DNA of 61,479 nucleotides from Acidaminococcaceae bacterium (GTDB taxonomy: Bacteria > Bacillota > Negativicutes > Acidaminococcales > Acidaminococcaceae), in contig JAFZIG010000042.1 of the NCBI GenBank assembly GCA_017554485.1, forward strand, positions 1 to 61,479, written 5' to 3'. Below are positions 32,361 to 40,580 of the stretch, in pieces. Every line of letters starts with the position of its first letter. The first letter of the stretch is position 1. A program made the translations under genes and the position numbers. The notes under the pieces were generated by a model, which was given only the letters and a program-made list of their open reading frames with translations, made no database searches and was not told the DNA's origin.

Positions 32361-32846
32361 TCAGTTCATAACTTCATCCAGACCAAGCCGGATGACTTTT
32401 CCGTTCTTTACTACGAATGAAAGTATCCAGGTGAATTCATTGCTTACCTTACTATTGTAGCTCATGACGTATTCATCGCCAAACTTTTCTTCCACATCAG
32501 GCTTGCCATAAGTCTTCGTTACTTCCTCCGGTGTTGAACCGATTTTGATACCGGAAATAGTCGAAGGGCCGTTAATCTGATTTACTGCCACTTCAGAAAC
32601 TTTATCATTGCAAATACGCACATCAAACGAAGCTCCGTTTTTAGTGAAAGTATACATCATTCCTCTGCCGGCAGGTTCTCTCTCTGCGACAGGCTTACCG
32701 TAAACTGAAATAACTTCAGAAAAGCTCTGCCCGATGTACAGGCCGCCAATAATCATAATTGACGAAGGAATCTGCGCAAAACAAGGAACAGAAACACTGA
32801 TTGCCAACGCGGTCAATGATGCTGCTAACAGTTTTTTCACTTTCAT
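32361..32846 (-). CDS. Exported protein with two BamE/SmpA-like repeats
   Basis: 161 residues from the ATG at 32846 (AGAGGTG upstream). Signal peptide: LLAASLTALAISVSVPCFA. The mature part has two similar units, IGQSFSEVISVYGKP and IGSTPEEVTKTYGKP, each followed by beta-strands. The 'G.s..eV...yGkP' motif is the core of BamE/SmpA-like domains, which bind outer-membrane assembly partners or peptidoglycan. Two units in tandem suggest an internal duplication. Function unknown. Confidence 0.65.
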   Translation of the reverse strand: MKVKKLLAASLTALAISVSVPCFAQIPSSIMIIGGLYIGQSFSEVISVYGKPVAEREPAGRGMMYTFTKNGASFDVRICNDKVSEVAVNQINGPSTISGIKIGSTPEEVTKTYGKPDVEEKFGDEYVMSYNSKVSNEFTWILSFVVKNGKVIRLGLDEVMN

Positions 32847-32897
32847 GATACGCACCTCTTTCTTTAAAATAATTTATTTTAAAAAAGTATTATTGCC

Positions 32898-34103
32898 TTA
32901 CCTGATCGCCTCATACAGAAACCTCGATTTCACATATTTCACTTTTACCGGTTTCGCATGCATGGAGCATTCCCCTGTCATATCGGTAAACTTGCCCGGC
33001 GATAATTCACAACAGCGCTCTTTCCCGTTTACGCTGATAGAAGCTGCCGTCTTGCCGGTCTGCCCGTTGACCATAACATTCAGACAGCGTCGGTTTTGCG
33101 GATCGCGGTATTCCAGATAATAAACCGGCATGGCAATGGTTCCGTTTTTATGCTTGATAAAATCATCGCCCCATTTAAGGATCCGGGGTTCTCTAACATC
33201 ATACGCTTCGCTGATTTCTTCCGTAAGCCGTTTTTTCAGCAAGGCCTGCCGCAGTTCCAGTTCATCGTTGTCGTTGAGGGTGGCCATCAGGCGGACATCC
33301 CCTTCCACATATTCCGGAACCAAAGGCCCTGCCTTCTCAAAATTCCAGGGCTGCAGGCGGTCAAAAGTTTCTGAATCCAGACTGTTGCACAGACTGACCC
33401 AGTTGATCCATTCCACATAAAGTTTGGACAGACTGCCGTTCATGGAAACTTCTAACAGAAACTTCCGGTCCCATAAGCGACCCGGCGCGTAAACCGACAG
33501 CATCTTTTTCTGCCGCAGCAGATTGTTTACGGGGAATCCTTCCTGTTCCAGATTATTTTGTTCAGCAAGTCTGCGAATAAAAACTTCCGCCTGTTCCGGT
33601 GTAACCTCATAAGGAAGACACTGTTTCGGCAGCATCCCCTCGTACCCGATGATCCTTGCAATTTTGATATAGCCGTGTTCCGCTGCATCTTCAAAAGAGT
33701 ATTTTGTTCCGCAATACTGGCATTCAAACATGCTCATGAGGTCGTTGCCCAGTACCGGCGCCTCACAGGCCGGGCAGGCAAACGTAAACTCTTTTCTGTT
33801 TATGTTGGTAACGAAGGCGCGACGGTCAAAAAGCTGCACCAGTTCGTCAAAGGTTCTCCACTTGCGTTTGGCAAGAAGATCATCATCTACAGATGATAAA
33901 GAAGTTAAAACTGCCACCCGCTTCAGGCTGAAATACCCTTCTTCCGTGAATTCCAGTTTTTTGTGTTCGTGTTTCATCCGCGGCAGTTGCGGGCCATAGG
34001 CTGACTCATTACCGCAGAAAGGACAACAAAACGCCTGCCTGGCCGGGTTGGGATACATGGGAGCGCCGCACACATTGCAGCGCAGGATACCGACGGTAAT
34101 CAT
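32898..34103 (-). CDS. Zinc-ribbon protein, soluble paralogue of the 52859-54535 protein
   Basis: 401 residues. The N-terminus has two ribbons (LRCNVCGAPM with CPFCGNES; then CPACEAPV with CQYCGTKYS). The rest is a soluble alpha-beta region with IPV-type strands that contains MPVYYLEYRD and VMVNGQTGKTA. The latter matches MNGQTGRIA in the 558-residue zinc-ribbon membrane protein, so the two are paralogues. This one lacks the transmembrane helices. Role unknown. A good promoter lies 70-95 bases upstream. Confidence 0.75.
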   Translation of the reverse strand: MITVGILRCNVCGAPMYPNPARQAFCCPFCGNESAYGPQLPRMKHEHKKLEFTEEGYFSLKRVAVLTSLSSVDDDLLAKRKWRTFDELVQLFDRRAFVTNINRKEFTFACPACEAPVLGNDLMSMFECQYCGTKYSFEDAAEHGYIKIARIIGYEGMLPKQCLPYEVTPEQAEVFIRRLAEQNNLEQEGFPVNNLLRQKKMLSVYAPGRLWDRKFLLEVSMNGSLSKLYVEWINWVSLCNSLDSETFDRLQPWNFEKAGPLVPEYVEGDVRLMATLNDNDELELRQALLKKRLTEEISEAYDVREPRILKWGDDFIKHKNGTIAMPVYYLEYRDPQNRRCLNVMVNGQTGKTAASISVNGKERCCELSPGKFTDMTGECSMHAKPVKVKYVKSRFLYEAIR

Positions 34104-34170
34104 TTTGTGTAATGCCTCATGCAGATATTCCTATTAAAAACCCGATTCACTTTCTCATAAATTCATTAAT

Positions 34171-34199
34171 ATTATACCATTTATTGCATGTATTGATAA
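34171..34199 (-). promoter_or_regulatory. Promoter of the soluble zinc-ribbon gene
   Basis: Minus strand TTATCA, a 17-base spacer, then TATAAT. Transcription would begin about 60 bases before the start codon at 34103. Confidence 0.6.
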
Positions 34200-34210
34200 A
34201 CAGGTTCCCC

Positions 34211-35518
34211 TTATCTGATTTTGATCGACGGCGCCGCCCAACGGCCATCCAGCACCGAATCCTCCGGACGGTATACCCTCAGGAACAGATGGAATCCGTC
34301 TCCCGATACGGGAAGCCAGTTCGCTTTATGCCCTTCCGGCTCATCCTTTTGAATATAAATATCAACAGATCCGTCTTCGTTATTTTCAAAGGCCGTCCTG
34401 TCACTTACGGCATAACGGTCAATGGGATTCTCAATCAGGAAATCGTCGTCACCGTAAGCCGTAACGGACCAAAATCCCTTCTCCTTGACCGGCGGCATCG
34501 CTCCCGCCTCAATATGCATAACATATTTGTTCCTGCCATTTAATGCCGCGCCCGTATCATCCGCGCCTGATCTCATATACACTGCCACGTCAACCGGATT
34601 GGCTCCGAAGCCCCCTATGGCTGTAAGACATCTGTATTCATACTCCGTCTTAAACCTGCTTATGGGATCACCGAGAAACTGGAACGACCTGTTTTTGACT
34701 AAAAATCCGGCCGTTTTGGCAACAAGCCCCTTCGCCAGTCCTCCGACCATATGCTTCCAATGGTCCGCAGCGTCTTTTCCGAGTATCCGGGGATCGAATG
34801 TCAATCCGGGTCCTACCCCGATCTGCGCGATTTCCTTCAGGATGGGCGCATCCGCTGCATAGGGCGGATTATCGATCATCAGCCTGTTGGCACGGTTGAA
34901 ATATTCCGCCGGTCCCATGGAAAACACCATACGGATGGGAACGCCCTCATTATCCGGGTCATAGCTGCCCTTTGGCAGTTCGCCGCCGGACTTCCATACA
35001 GTCAGCGGTTTTACGTCCATTTCCTTCTGTATCTTATACACATTTCCTATATCATCCGGGCCAAAGCAAATCACCCTTCCGAGAAGCCAGGCAGTACACG
35101 TGGGTATCCGGACCTGCGTCATACCGGCAGGAACCTCCCCGCAAAAATACGGTCCCGTCAGAAGATATGTGCGCTCATCATCCGTATCCCCGCCGGTTCC
35201 CAGGACGGCCACCGTGTCTGACCACGCATCCATGACCTGGAACATAACATAGCGGGAAACCGCCGGCTTGTACAGCACCAGCGCATCCTTGCTCAGATCG
35301 ATAAAGATCTGGGAATAAATGGTGTCGACGTTCGGGGTAACCACCTGCCTGAAGGATGCGGAAGCAAGTTCTTTCGCATGCATCCATCTGTTGGCCGGTG
35401 CTTTCCCCGTACCGCCCGGTTCTACCGTGTTGGTGCTTACCCTCACGGTTGCATCCATGATCATCAGCGGAAATGAAAAAGTGTAAGCTTTATAAATCTT
35501 CTCCCATACTTCGTTCAT
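34211..35518 (-). CDS. DUF1254/DUF1214-type protein
   Basis: 435 residues. The N-terminal domain has the DUF1254 pattern (FSFPLMIMDATVRVSTNTVE, VTPNVDTIYSQIFIDLS, YVMFQVMDAW). The C-terminal third looks like DUF1214 (KYVMHIEAGAMPPVKEKGFW then SVTAYGDDDFLIEN and a late SWLPV-type close). These domains occur together in bacterial proteins with no assigned function. No signal peptide is evident. GGAGGAAAATA precedes the ATG. The gene lies 30 bases after the flavin reductase on the same strand. Confidence 0.85.
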   Translation of the reverse strand: MNEVWEKIYKAYTFSFPLMIMDATVRVSTNTVEPGGTGKAPANRWMHAKELASASFRQVVTPNVDTIYSQIFIDLSKDALVLYKPAVSRYVMFQVMDAWSDTVAVLGTGGDTDDERTYLLTGPYFCGEVPAGMTQVRIPTCTAWLLGRVICFGPDDIGNVYKIQKEMDVKPLTVWKSGGELPKGSYDPDNEGVPIRMVFSMGPAEYFNRANRLMIDNPPYAADAPILKEIAQIGVGPGLTFDPRILGKDAADHWKHMVGGLAKGLVAKTAGFLVKNRSFQFLGDPISRFKTEYEYRCLTAIGGFGANPVDVAVYMRSGADDTGAALNGRNKYVMHIEAGAMPPVKEKGFWSVTAYGDDDFLIENPIDRYAVSDRTAFENNEDGSVDIYIQKDEPEGHKANWLPVSGDGFHLFLRVYRPEDSVLDGRWAAPSIKIR

Positions 35519-35548
35519 TATTTTCCTCCGTTTTTTCTGATCCTGATA

Positions 35549-36028
35549 TTACTTCTTTATAATCTCCACCACTTCACCCACAAACATACGATGCGGTTCT
35601 TCTGTCATATAAAAGCGTTCTACAGCTTCTTCCGGAATATTGTCCCGTACCAGATCCTGCCAATAGATTTTCCGGCAGATGATGGTCACTTCCGCTTCCT
35701 CGTAGGTAACTACCTGGCCTACCGGCTTGACGGTCAGCCCGGATACCTCATCCTTGTTTATGTCCCGACCGGACTTGGTCCCCATAACAGCCATTGCCTT
35801 CTTATACTCTTCCGGGTAAAAACTGACGGTAAAGTACTCGTTATCATTCATAAAACCATAGGTGTAACGACAGGGTTTCACATACACCGTCACCACCGGT
35901 TTTCCCCAGAGCGTACCCATACCGCCCCAGCTGATGGTCATAGTGTTATGTTTTTCTTTCGTCCCGGCGCAAAGCAACGCCCACTTTTGATTAAACTGTG
36001 CAAAAATATCTGTTGTAAACTGTGCCAT
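35549..36028 (-). CDS. Flavin reductase-like FMN-binding protein
   Basis: 159 residues in the size range of the flavin reductase-like family. MAQFTTDIFAQFNQKWALLC, then TMTISWGGMGTLWGKPV (the flavin-contacting S-W-G-G segment), VKPCRYTYGFMNDNEYFTVS, and an AVMGTKSGRDINKDEVSGL stretch fit the pattern. The family binds FMN and transfers electrons from NAD(P)H or simply carries flavin. GAAGGGAG precedes the ATG. No monooxygenase partner is nearby. Confidence 0.9.
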   Translation of the reverse strand: MAQFTTDIFAQFNQKWALLCAGTKEKHNTMTISWGGMGTLWGKPVVTVYVKPCRYTYGFMNDNEYFTVSFYPEEYKKAMAVMGTKSGRDINKDEVSGLTVKPVGQVVTYEEAEVTIICRKIYWQDLVRDNIPEEAVERFYMTEEPHRMFVGEVVEIIKK

Positions 36029-36133
36029 AAGAAATTTCTCCCTTCATAAAGAGTACACATAAAAACGATTTAGTACCTTCGCTCCTGTAATTATAAATAT
36101 TAAGCAATTAAAATATAAAAACATTTCTTTGAT

Positions 36134-36139
36134 ATTATA
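36134..36139 (-). promoter_or_regulatory. -10 box, candidate promoter of the flavin reductase gene
   Basis: Minus strand GTGGTATAAT. It lies about 100 bases before the start at 36028. No clear -35. Confidence 0.35.
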
Positions 36140-36260
36140 CCACAAAATGCCCTCTTGCATTGTTCTCTTCATTATTAACGTTGATACTTACTTAGGGAAA
36201 CACTGATTAAGTGTAATTTACGTCTGTTTTCCTGGCATTTTGCATTAATTCCATCCGTTC

Positions 36261-36282
36261 TTCGGGCGTTCAAACGCCCGAA
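36261..36282. repeat. Perfect 9-bp inverted repeat
   Basis: TTCGGGCGT, loop TCAA, ACGCCCGAA. Neither strand has a U-tract after it, so it is not a typical terminator. Role unknown. Confidence 0.5.
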
Positions 36283-36569
36283 ATCGATTTGCAAAGTCAG
36301 GCGTGGTACTGGCTCTCGCACCTGATCTTTCTTAATAAAGGAGTCTTATTGTTGTTTGTCACATATGGAGGTAATTGAAGCACAGCAATTTCAAACTGCA
36401 GGAAAAGAGCTGGCATAAAGTCTTTCCCCAAAATTGGCCTGTTTTGTCACTTACTTTGTAGCCCCTGGTCATTAATTCATTAAAGATGGTAACCATCTGT
36501 TGGATTTTTGCGGATTTCCGCTTTTTTGTACACATTACAAAAAAAAGTAAAAAGTCTTGCGCTAAACTT

Positions 36570-37478
36570 TCAATGAATCATGTACTTAGCCCCATCGTGA
36601 ATGAGGGTAACCGTTCCCTGCATATCGGTTCTGTAGACTGTTGTATTATTGTTATCCAATACTCTTAATACTCTTTTCGTCGGATGATAATACTTATTGT
36701 CTTTTCCAACGCTGATAAACGCCAGCTTAGGCTTCATAGCTGCAACAAATCCCGGTGAGCTGGAAGAACTGCTTCCGTGATGGCCCACAACATATAAGTC
36801 GCAGGAAAGCTTCTCTCCCATGTCGACTAATTTTGTTTCTGTTTCGGTGGCTGCATCACCGGTAATGATACACGAAAAGTTCTTATATTCAAGTCTAATC
36901 ACAGTTGATTTATTGTTTTCTTTTTCCTCCGTATTATCCGTTGCGTACAGAATCTCAAAATTGGCCTCGCCCACTTTATAACGGTTTCCTGCTTTTGCAT
37001 ACTCAACGAAATCAGCTTTCTTCAACGCAGACTGGAACGCTGCATATATCTTCGTATTCGCCTGATAATCTGGTACTATTGCGGTGTTTACGGACGTGGT
37101 TCTTAACAGGCCGACCAACCCGGCAATATGATCCTCATCATAGTGAGATGAAATCATATATTTTATCTTTTTGATGTGGTTTCTTTTAAAAAACGAAACC
37201 ACATATGACGAACTGTCTCTTCCGCCGCCGTCATAAACCAGATACTCTTCACCCGAACGGACAAGAATACAGAGTCCCTGCCCCACGTCTAACATGGACA
37301 ATGCAAAAGGATATGAGTCATATTGTTTAAAATCATTTTTCTGATTTGCTGTTACAGAGTTACCTGACGGCACCTTCTGCTGATTGGTTATCGTTTCTAT
37401 CTTTGCAGGATTGCATCCCAGCATCATGATAACTACACTTATCATGATACATACTAAAAAATATCTTTTGCTCATCAT
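36570..37478 (-). CDS. ComEC/Rec2-like MBL-fold lipoprotein
   Basis: 302 residues with a lipoprotein signal (VIMMLGC, Cys near residue 22). The metallo-beta-lactamase domain has FALSMLDVGQGLCILV, SSHYDEDHIAGLVGLL (HxxxDH), ITGDAATETE and VVGHHGSSSSS, the pattern of the soluble C-terminal domain of ComEC and its stand-alone relatives. Such domains are proposed to degrade one DNA strand during uptake, or to act as phosphohydrolases. Being lipid-anchored, it should work outside the inner membrane. Two ATGs (37478/37475) are possible starts. Confidence 0.88.
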   Translation of the reverse strand: MMSKRYFLVCIMISVVIMMLGCNPAKIETITNQQKVPSGNSVTANQKNDFKQYDSYPFALSMLDVGQGLCILVRSGEEYLVYDGGGRDSSSYVVSFFKRNHIKKIKYMISSHYDEDHIAGLVGLLRTTSVNTAIVPDYQANTKIYAAFQSALKKADFVEYAKAGNRYKVGEANFEILYATDNTEEKENNKSTVIRLEYKNFSCIITGDAATETETKLVDMGEKLSCDLYVVGHHGSSSSSSPGFVAAMKPKLAFISVGKDNKYYHPTKRVLRVLDNNNTTVYRTDMQGTVTLIHDGAKYMIH

Positions 37479-37523
37479 CTTTTCATGAATTTTGTGAAAT
37501 TAAAGCAGATATTTTATCATTCT

Positions 37524-37618
37524 CAAAAACAAAAACCGCTGTAAGGGTAAGGCACAAATGAGTCCATGGAATAGCAATCGTTGACGTTTTTGCGATGCCT
37601 TGCCCGCTGCAGCGGTTT
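37524..37618 (-). terminator. Long hairpin terminator of the mtnP-ahcY operon
   Basis: After the ahcY stop the minus strand folds as AAACCGCTG paired with CAGCGGTTT, then an internal bulge and an inner stem of ten pairs with one G-U (GGGCAAGGCA region with TGCCTTACCC), 86 bases overall. It is followed by TTGTTTTTG. The stem is far longer than needed for intrinsic termination, and the roughly 41-base apical region may hold further structure. Confidence 0.7.
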
Positions 37619-37638
37619 AGTTTTGAAAATAGATATGA

Positions 37639-38883
37639 TCATGCCTCGTGCAGATACTTCCACTGCTCTTCGCTCAGGGTATCCACGTCAAAGCCCATGG
37701 CATTCAGTTTGATCTTCGCCACTTCCTGGTCCAGTTCTGCCGGCAGCAGGTACAGCTTGTTTTCCAGATTGTCTTTATTCTGCAATACATGACGCATGGC
37801 CAGGAACTGCATGGCAAAACTCAGGTCCATCACTTCCGCGGGATGTCCGTCGCCGCAGGCCAGGTTCACCAGACGTCCCTCGCCTAACAGGTTCAGCTGA
37901 TTACCGTTGGCCAGTGTGTACGCCGTAATATTATTACGTGCTTCAAAAGGCGGTTTCACAGTCAGCGCTTCCAGGTCCGGCTTGCTGATTTCCACATCAA
38001 AATGCCCTGCGTTGGTCAGCAGCACGCCGTCCTTCATCACTTCCATATGTTCTTTGCGGATGACGTCCTTGCAGCCGGTGACGGTGACAAAGATATCCCC
38101 TTTCCTAACTGCTTCCGCCATGGGCAGGGTCTCAAAGCCGTCGAATACCGCTTCGATACCTTTGATGGGATCCACTTCCGTTACGATGACCCGGGCGCCC
38201 ATGCCTTTGGCCCGCATGGCTACGCCTTTTCCGCACCAGCCGTAACCGGCCACCACGACGGTCTTGCCGGCCACGATCAGGTTGCTTGTGCGCATGATGC
38301 CGTCCCACACGCTCTGACCCGTACCGTAGCGGTTATCAAATAGATATTTGCAGTTGCTGTCGTTGACCGCAATCATGGGGAATGCTAATTTTCCTGCTTC
38401 CGCCAGCGCCCGCAGCCGGATTACGCCGGTGGTGGTTTCTTCACTGCCGCCCCACAGTTCCGGAATCAGTTCCCGCCGGGTGGTGTGCAGCTTGTTCACC
38501 AGATCGCCGCCGTCGTCCACGATTAGCTGCGGATGGGTATCCAACGCTTTATCTAAATATAAATCGTACTCTTCGTTAGTACATGCGTGGGTAGCGAACA
38601 CGGTGACGCCCTTAGCCACCAGGGCAGCCGCTACATCGTCCTGCGTGGAAAGCGGGTTGCTGCCGGTCACCGTCACGTTGGCGCCGCAGTTCTTCAGCGT
38701 CAGCGCCAGATAGGCCGTCTTGGCTTCCAGATGGATGGTGACCACCATGTTGATGCCTTTGAACAACTGCGTGGGCGCGTATTTTTCATTGAAATAATTT
38801 AACAAAGGCATGTGGCCTTTCACCCAGTCGATTTTCTTCTGGCCGCTCGCTGCCAGGCCGATGTCGCGAATCATGCTTTCCAT
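37639..38883 (-). CDS. ahcY: Adenosylhomocysteinase
   Basis: 414 residues, the short bacterial form. Catalytic and NAD motifs are present: THACTNEEYDLYLDKALDTH, IVDDGGDLV, VNDSNCKYLFDNRYGTGQS and the Rossmann GYGWCGKGVAMRA, then ALLTNAGHFDVEI-type (VLLTNAGHFDVEI) and the C-terminal GHPAEVMDLSFA. It splits S-adenosylhomocysteine into homocysteine and adenosine, relieving product inhibition of methyltransferases. Its start lies 13 bases inside mtnA, with GGAGG upstream, so translation is coupled. The last gene of a four-gene operon. Confidence 0.97.
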   Translation of the reverse strand: MESMIRDIGLAASGQKKIDWVKGHMPLLNYFNEKYAPTQLFKGINMVVTIHLEAKTAYLALTLKNCGANVTVTGSNPLSTQDDVAAALVAKGVTVFATHACTNEEYDLYLDKALDTHPQLIVDDGGDLVNKLHTTRRELIPELWGGSEETTTGVIRLRALAEAGKLAFPMIAVNDSNCKYLFDNRYGTGQSVWDGIMRTSNLIVAGKTVVVAGYGWCGKGVAMRAKGMGARVIVTEVDPIKGIEAVFDGFETLPMAEAVRKGDIFVTVTGCKDVIRKEHMEVMKDGVLLTNAGHFDVEISKPDLEALTVKPPFEARNNITAYTLANGNQLNLLGEGRLVNLACGDGHPAEVMDLSFAMQFLAMRHVLQNKDNLENKLYLLPAELDQEVAKIKLNAMGFDVDTLSEEQWKYLHEA

Positions 38884-40073
38884 GCAAAGAGTTCCTCCTT
38901 ATGTACTTTGGTTTTTAATTCTTTAATTGCCTTTTTGAAGGGCGGACGAAGCACGCCGTACTCCGTAATGATGCCTGCAATCAGTTTGGCAGGCGTCACA
39001 TCAAAGGCAGGGTTGAATACGTTAACATCCTGAGGCGCGGATACAGCGCCCTGAAAACTTCGCACTTCTTTTGCGTTCCGCTCTTCAATGGGAATCTCTT
39101 CCCCACTTTTGATGGAGAAATCAAACGTGCTGGCAGGGGCCGCGATATAAAACGGAATGCCGTGAGCTTTGGCCGCAAGGGCCACGCCGTAGGTACCGAT
39201 CTTGTTAGCCGTGTCCCCGTTAGCGGCGATGCGGTCTGCCCCGGTGATGACGATGTTGATGCCTTTCGTCTTCATGCTCCAGGCCGCCATGTTGTCGGTA
39301 ATGGTGGTGACAGGAATGTTATCTTCCATCAGTTCCCAGGCAGTAAGACGAGAACCCTGCAGCAACGGACGGGTTTCGTCAGAATACACCATTTTAACTT
39401 TTCCCTGTTCATGAGCAGAGCGTATCACTCCAAGAGCGGTGCCCCAGCCGCAGGTGGCCAGCGCCCCCGCGTTGCAATGTGTGAGGATAACGGCGTTTTG
39501 CGGAACCACTTCTGCGCCGTACTCACCCATCTTTTTGTTTTTAGCAATGTCCTGTTCGTAAATTTTGATAGCAAGTGCTTCCAGCTCGCTGTCAATCTGT
39601 GTCGCATCAAGGCCGGCTTCCGCCATGTGGCAGGCAGCGTCATACATGACTTTTGTCGCCCAGGACAAATTTACGGCTGTAGGTCGTGAAGCATCCAGTT
39701 TCGTGCGGGCCACAGCAAACTTTTTTAATAATTTTGCAAGAGCCGGCTGAATACTCTTTTCATTGCTTTTGTCGCCAAAATCTTTTCCCAAAAGCATGGC
39801 TGCGTAAGTTTGCAGTTTAGTGTCTGTCACAAAAGTATCATCCGCCTGGACCGGTACGGATTCCTTTTGTTTTTCTGCTATCTGCCTCCAGGCAAGCACC
39901 ATGGCGAAAGCAGCCGCCGCGCCGATGGCCGGTGCGCCGCGCACTTCCAACTTTTGTATGGCTTTTCCCACGCGCTGATACGTATTACAGGAAACCCACG
40001 CAACCTTCAGGGGCAGCTTCGTCTGGTCTAATAAGACGAGCTTCCCGTTTTCCCATCTCATTGTTTCAACCAT
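38871..40073 (-). CDS. mtnA: S-methyl-5-thioribose-1-phosphate isomerase
   Basis: 400 residues, longer than the usual ~350. Family motifs: KLEVRGAPAIGAAAAFAM, RPTAVNLSWA, LTHCNAGALATCGWGTALG (catalytic Cys), YSDETRPLLQGSRLTAWEL and VITGADRIAANGDTANKIGT (catalytic Asp). It isomerises MTR-1-P to MTRu-1-P in methionine salvage. Extra residues (about 68-112, rich in Lys, Asp and Thr) separate the first helix from RTKLDASRPTAV; they look like an insertion. AGTAGG lies before the ATG. The stop overlaps ahcY. Confidence 0.95.
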   Translation of the reverse strand: MVETMRWENGKLVLLDQTKLPLKVAWVSCNTYQRVGKAIQKLEVRGAPAIGAAAAFAMVLAWRQIAEKQKESVPVQADDTFVTDTKLQTYAAMLLGKDFGDKSNEKSIQPALAKLLKKFAVARTKLDASRPTAVNLSWATKVMYDAACHMAEAGLDATQIDSELEALAIKIYEQDIAKNKKMGEYGAEVVPQNAVILTHCNAGALATCGWGTALGVIRSAHEQGKVKMVYSDETRPLLQGSRLTAWELMEDNIPVTTITDNMAAWSMKTKGINIVITGADRIAANGDTANKIGTYGVALAAKAHGIPFYIAAPASTFDFSIKSGEEIPIEERNAKEVRSFQGAVSAPQDVNVFNPAFDVTPAKLIAGIITEYGVLRPPFKKAIKELKTKVHKEELFAWKA

Positions 40074-40185
40074 AAAACAACCTACTTCTCTTTCTTACAA
40101 TTTAAAAATCTTATTCTTCTATATCCTATCCTTCGCAACATAGAAATCGCAAAACTTTCACAAGCTTCTTTCAGAAATTTTTAAC

Positions 40186-40548
40186 TTACCGCTCTGGCAG
40201 AATCTCCAGCCAGTAATTATCCGGATCCGTTATGAAATAGATGCCCATCATGGGATTTTCGTAACAGATGCAGCCCATCTTTTTATGCTTTTCATGAAGT
40301 GCATCATAGTCATCTGTAATGAACGCCAAATGAAACTCGTTTTCACCCAGGTTATAGGGCTCCTTGCGATCTTTCAGCCAGGTCAGCTCCAGCAGATGAG
40401 GCGTAACTCCGTTGTCACCCAGATACACCAGCGTAAAATCCGGTTTTTCAACACGCCTTACCTCTTTCAGGTTCAAAGCTTCTTTATAAAATTGCAGGCT
40501 TTTTTCCAAATCCAGTACGTTAAAATTGTTGTGCGCAAATTTAATCAT
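40186..40548 (-). CDS. VOC-superfamily (glyoxalase-like) protein
   Basis: 120 residues from the ATG at 40548; AGGAGG lies 9 bases upstream, which rules out the long in-frame extension. MIKFAHNNFNVLDLEKSLQF is the usual glyoxalase I start; metal-ligand-like residues occur in HLLELTWL (Glu), FHLAFITDD (His) and the closing DPDNYWLEILPE (Glu). It resembles lactoylglutathione lyases. Its place between the phosphorylase and mtnA suggests it handles a reactive aldehyde or keto-sugar of this pathway. That is inference. Confidence 0.85.
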   Translation of the reverse strand: MIKFAHNNFNVLDLEKSLQFYKEALNLKEVRRVEKPDFTLVYLGDNGVTPHLLELTWLKDRKEPYNLGENEFHLAFITDDYDALHEKHKKMGCICYENPMMGIYFITDPDNYWLEILPER

Positions 40549-40580
40549 GGCTGATTTCCTCCTAAAATAACAGTTCGCTC

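Larger units (their letters stand above)
36029..36569. other. Intergenic region, 541 bases
   Basis: A -10 box (TATAAT, 36134-36139 on the minus strand) could serve the flavin reductase. A perfect 9-bp stem, TTCGGGCGT-tcaa-ACGCCCGAA (36261-36282), lies in a stretch with several stop codons. A 58-codon open frame (36359-36535, minus; opening MCTKKRKSAKIQQMV) has no ribosome binding site; it may be a gene fragment. The segment around 36195-36330 looks like a dispersed or decayed repeat, but I cannot confirm this from one copy. Confidence 0.5.
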
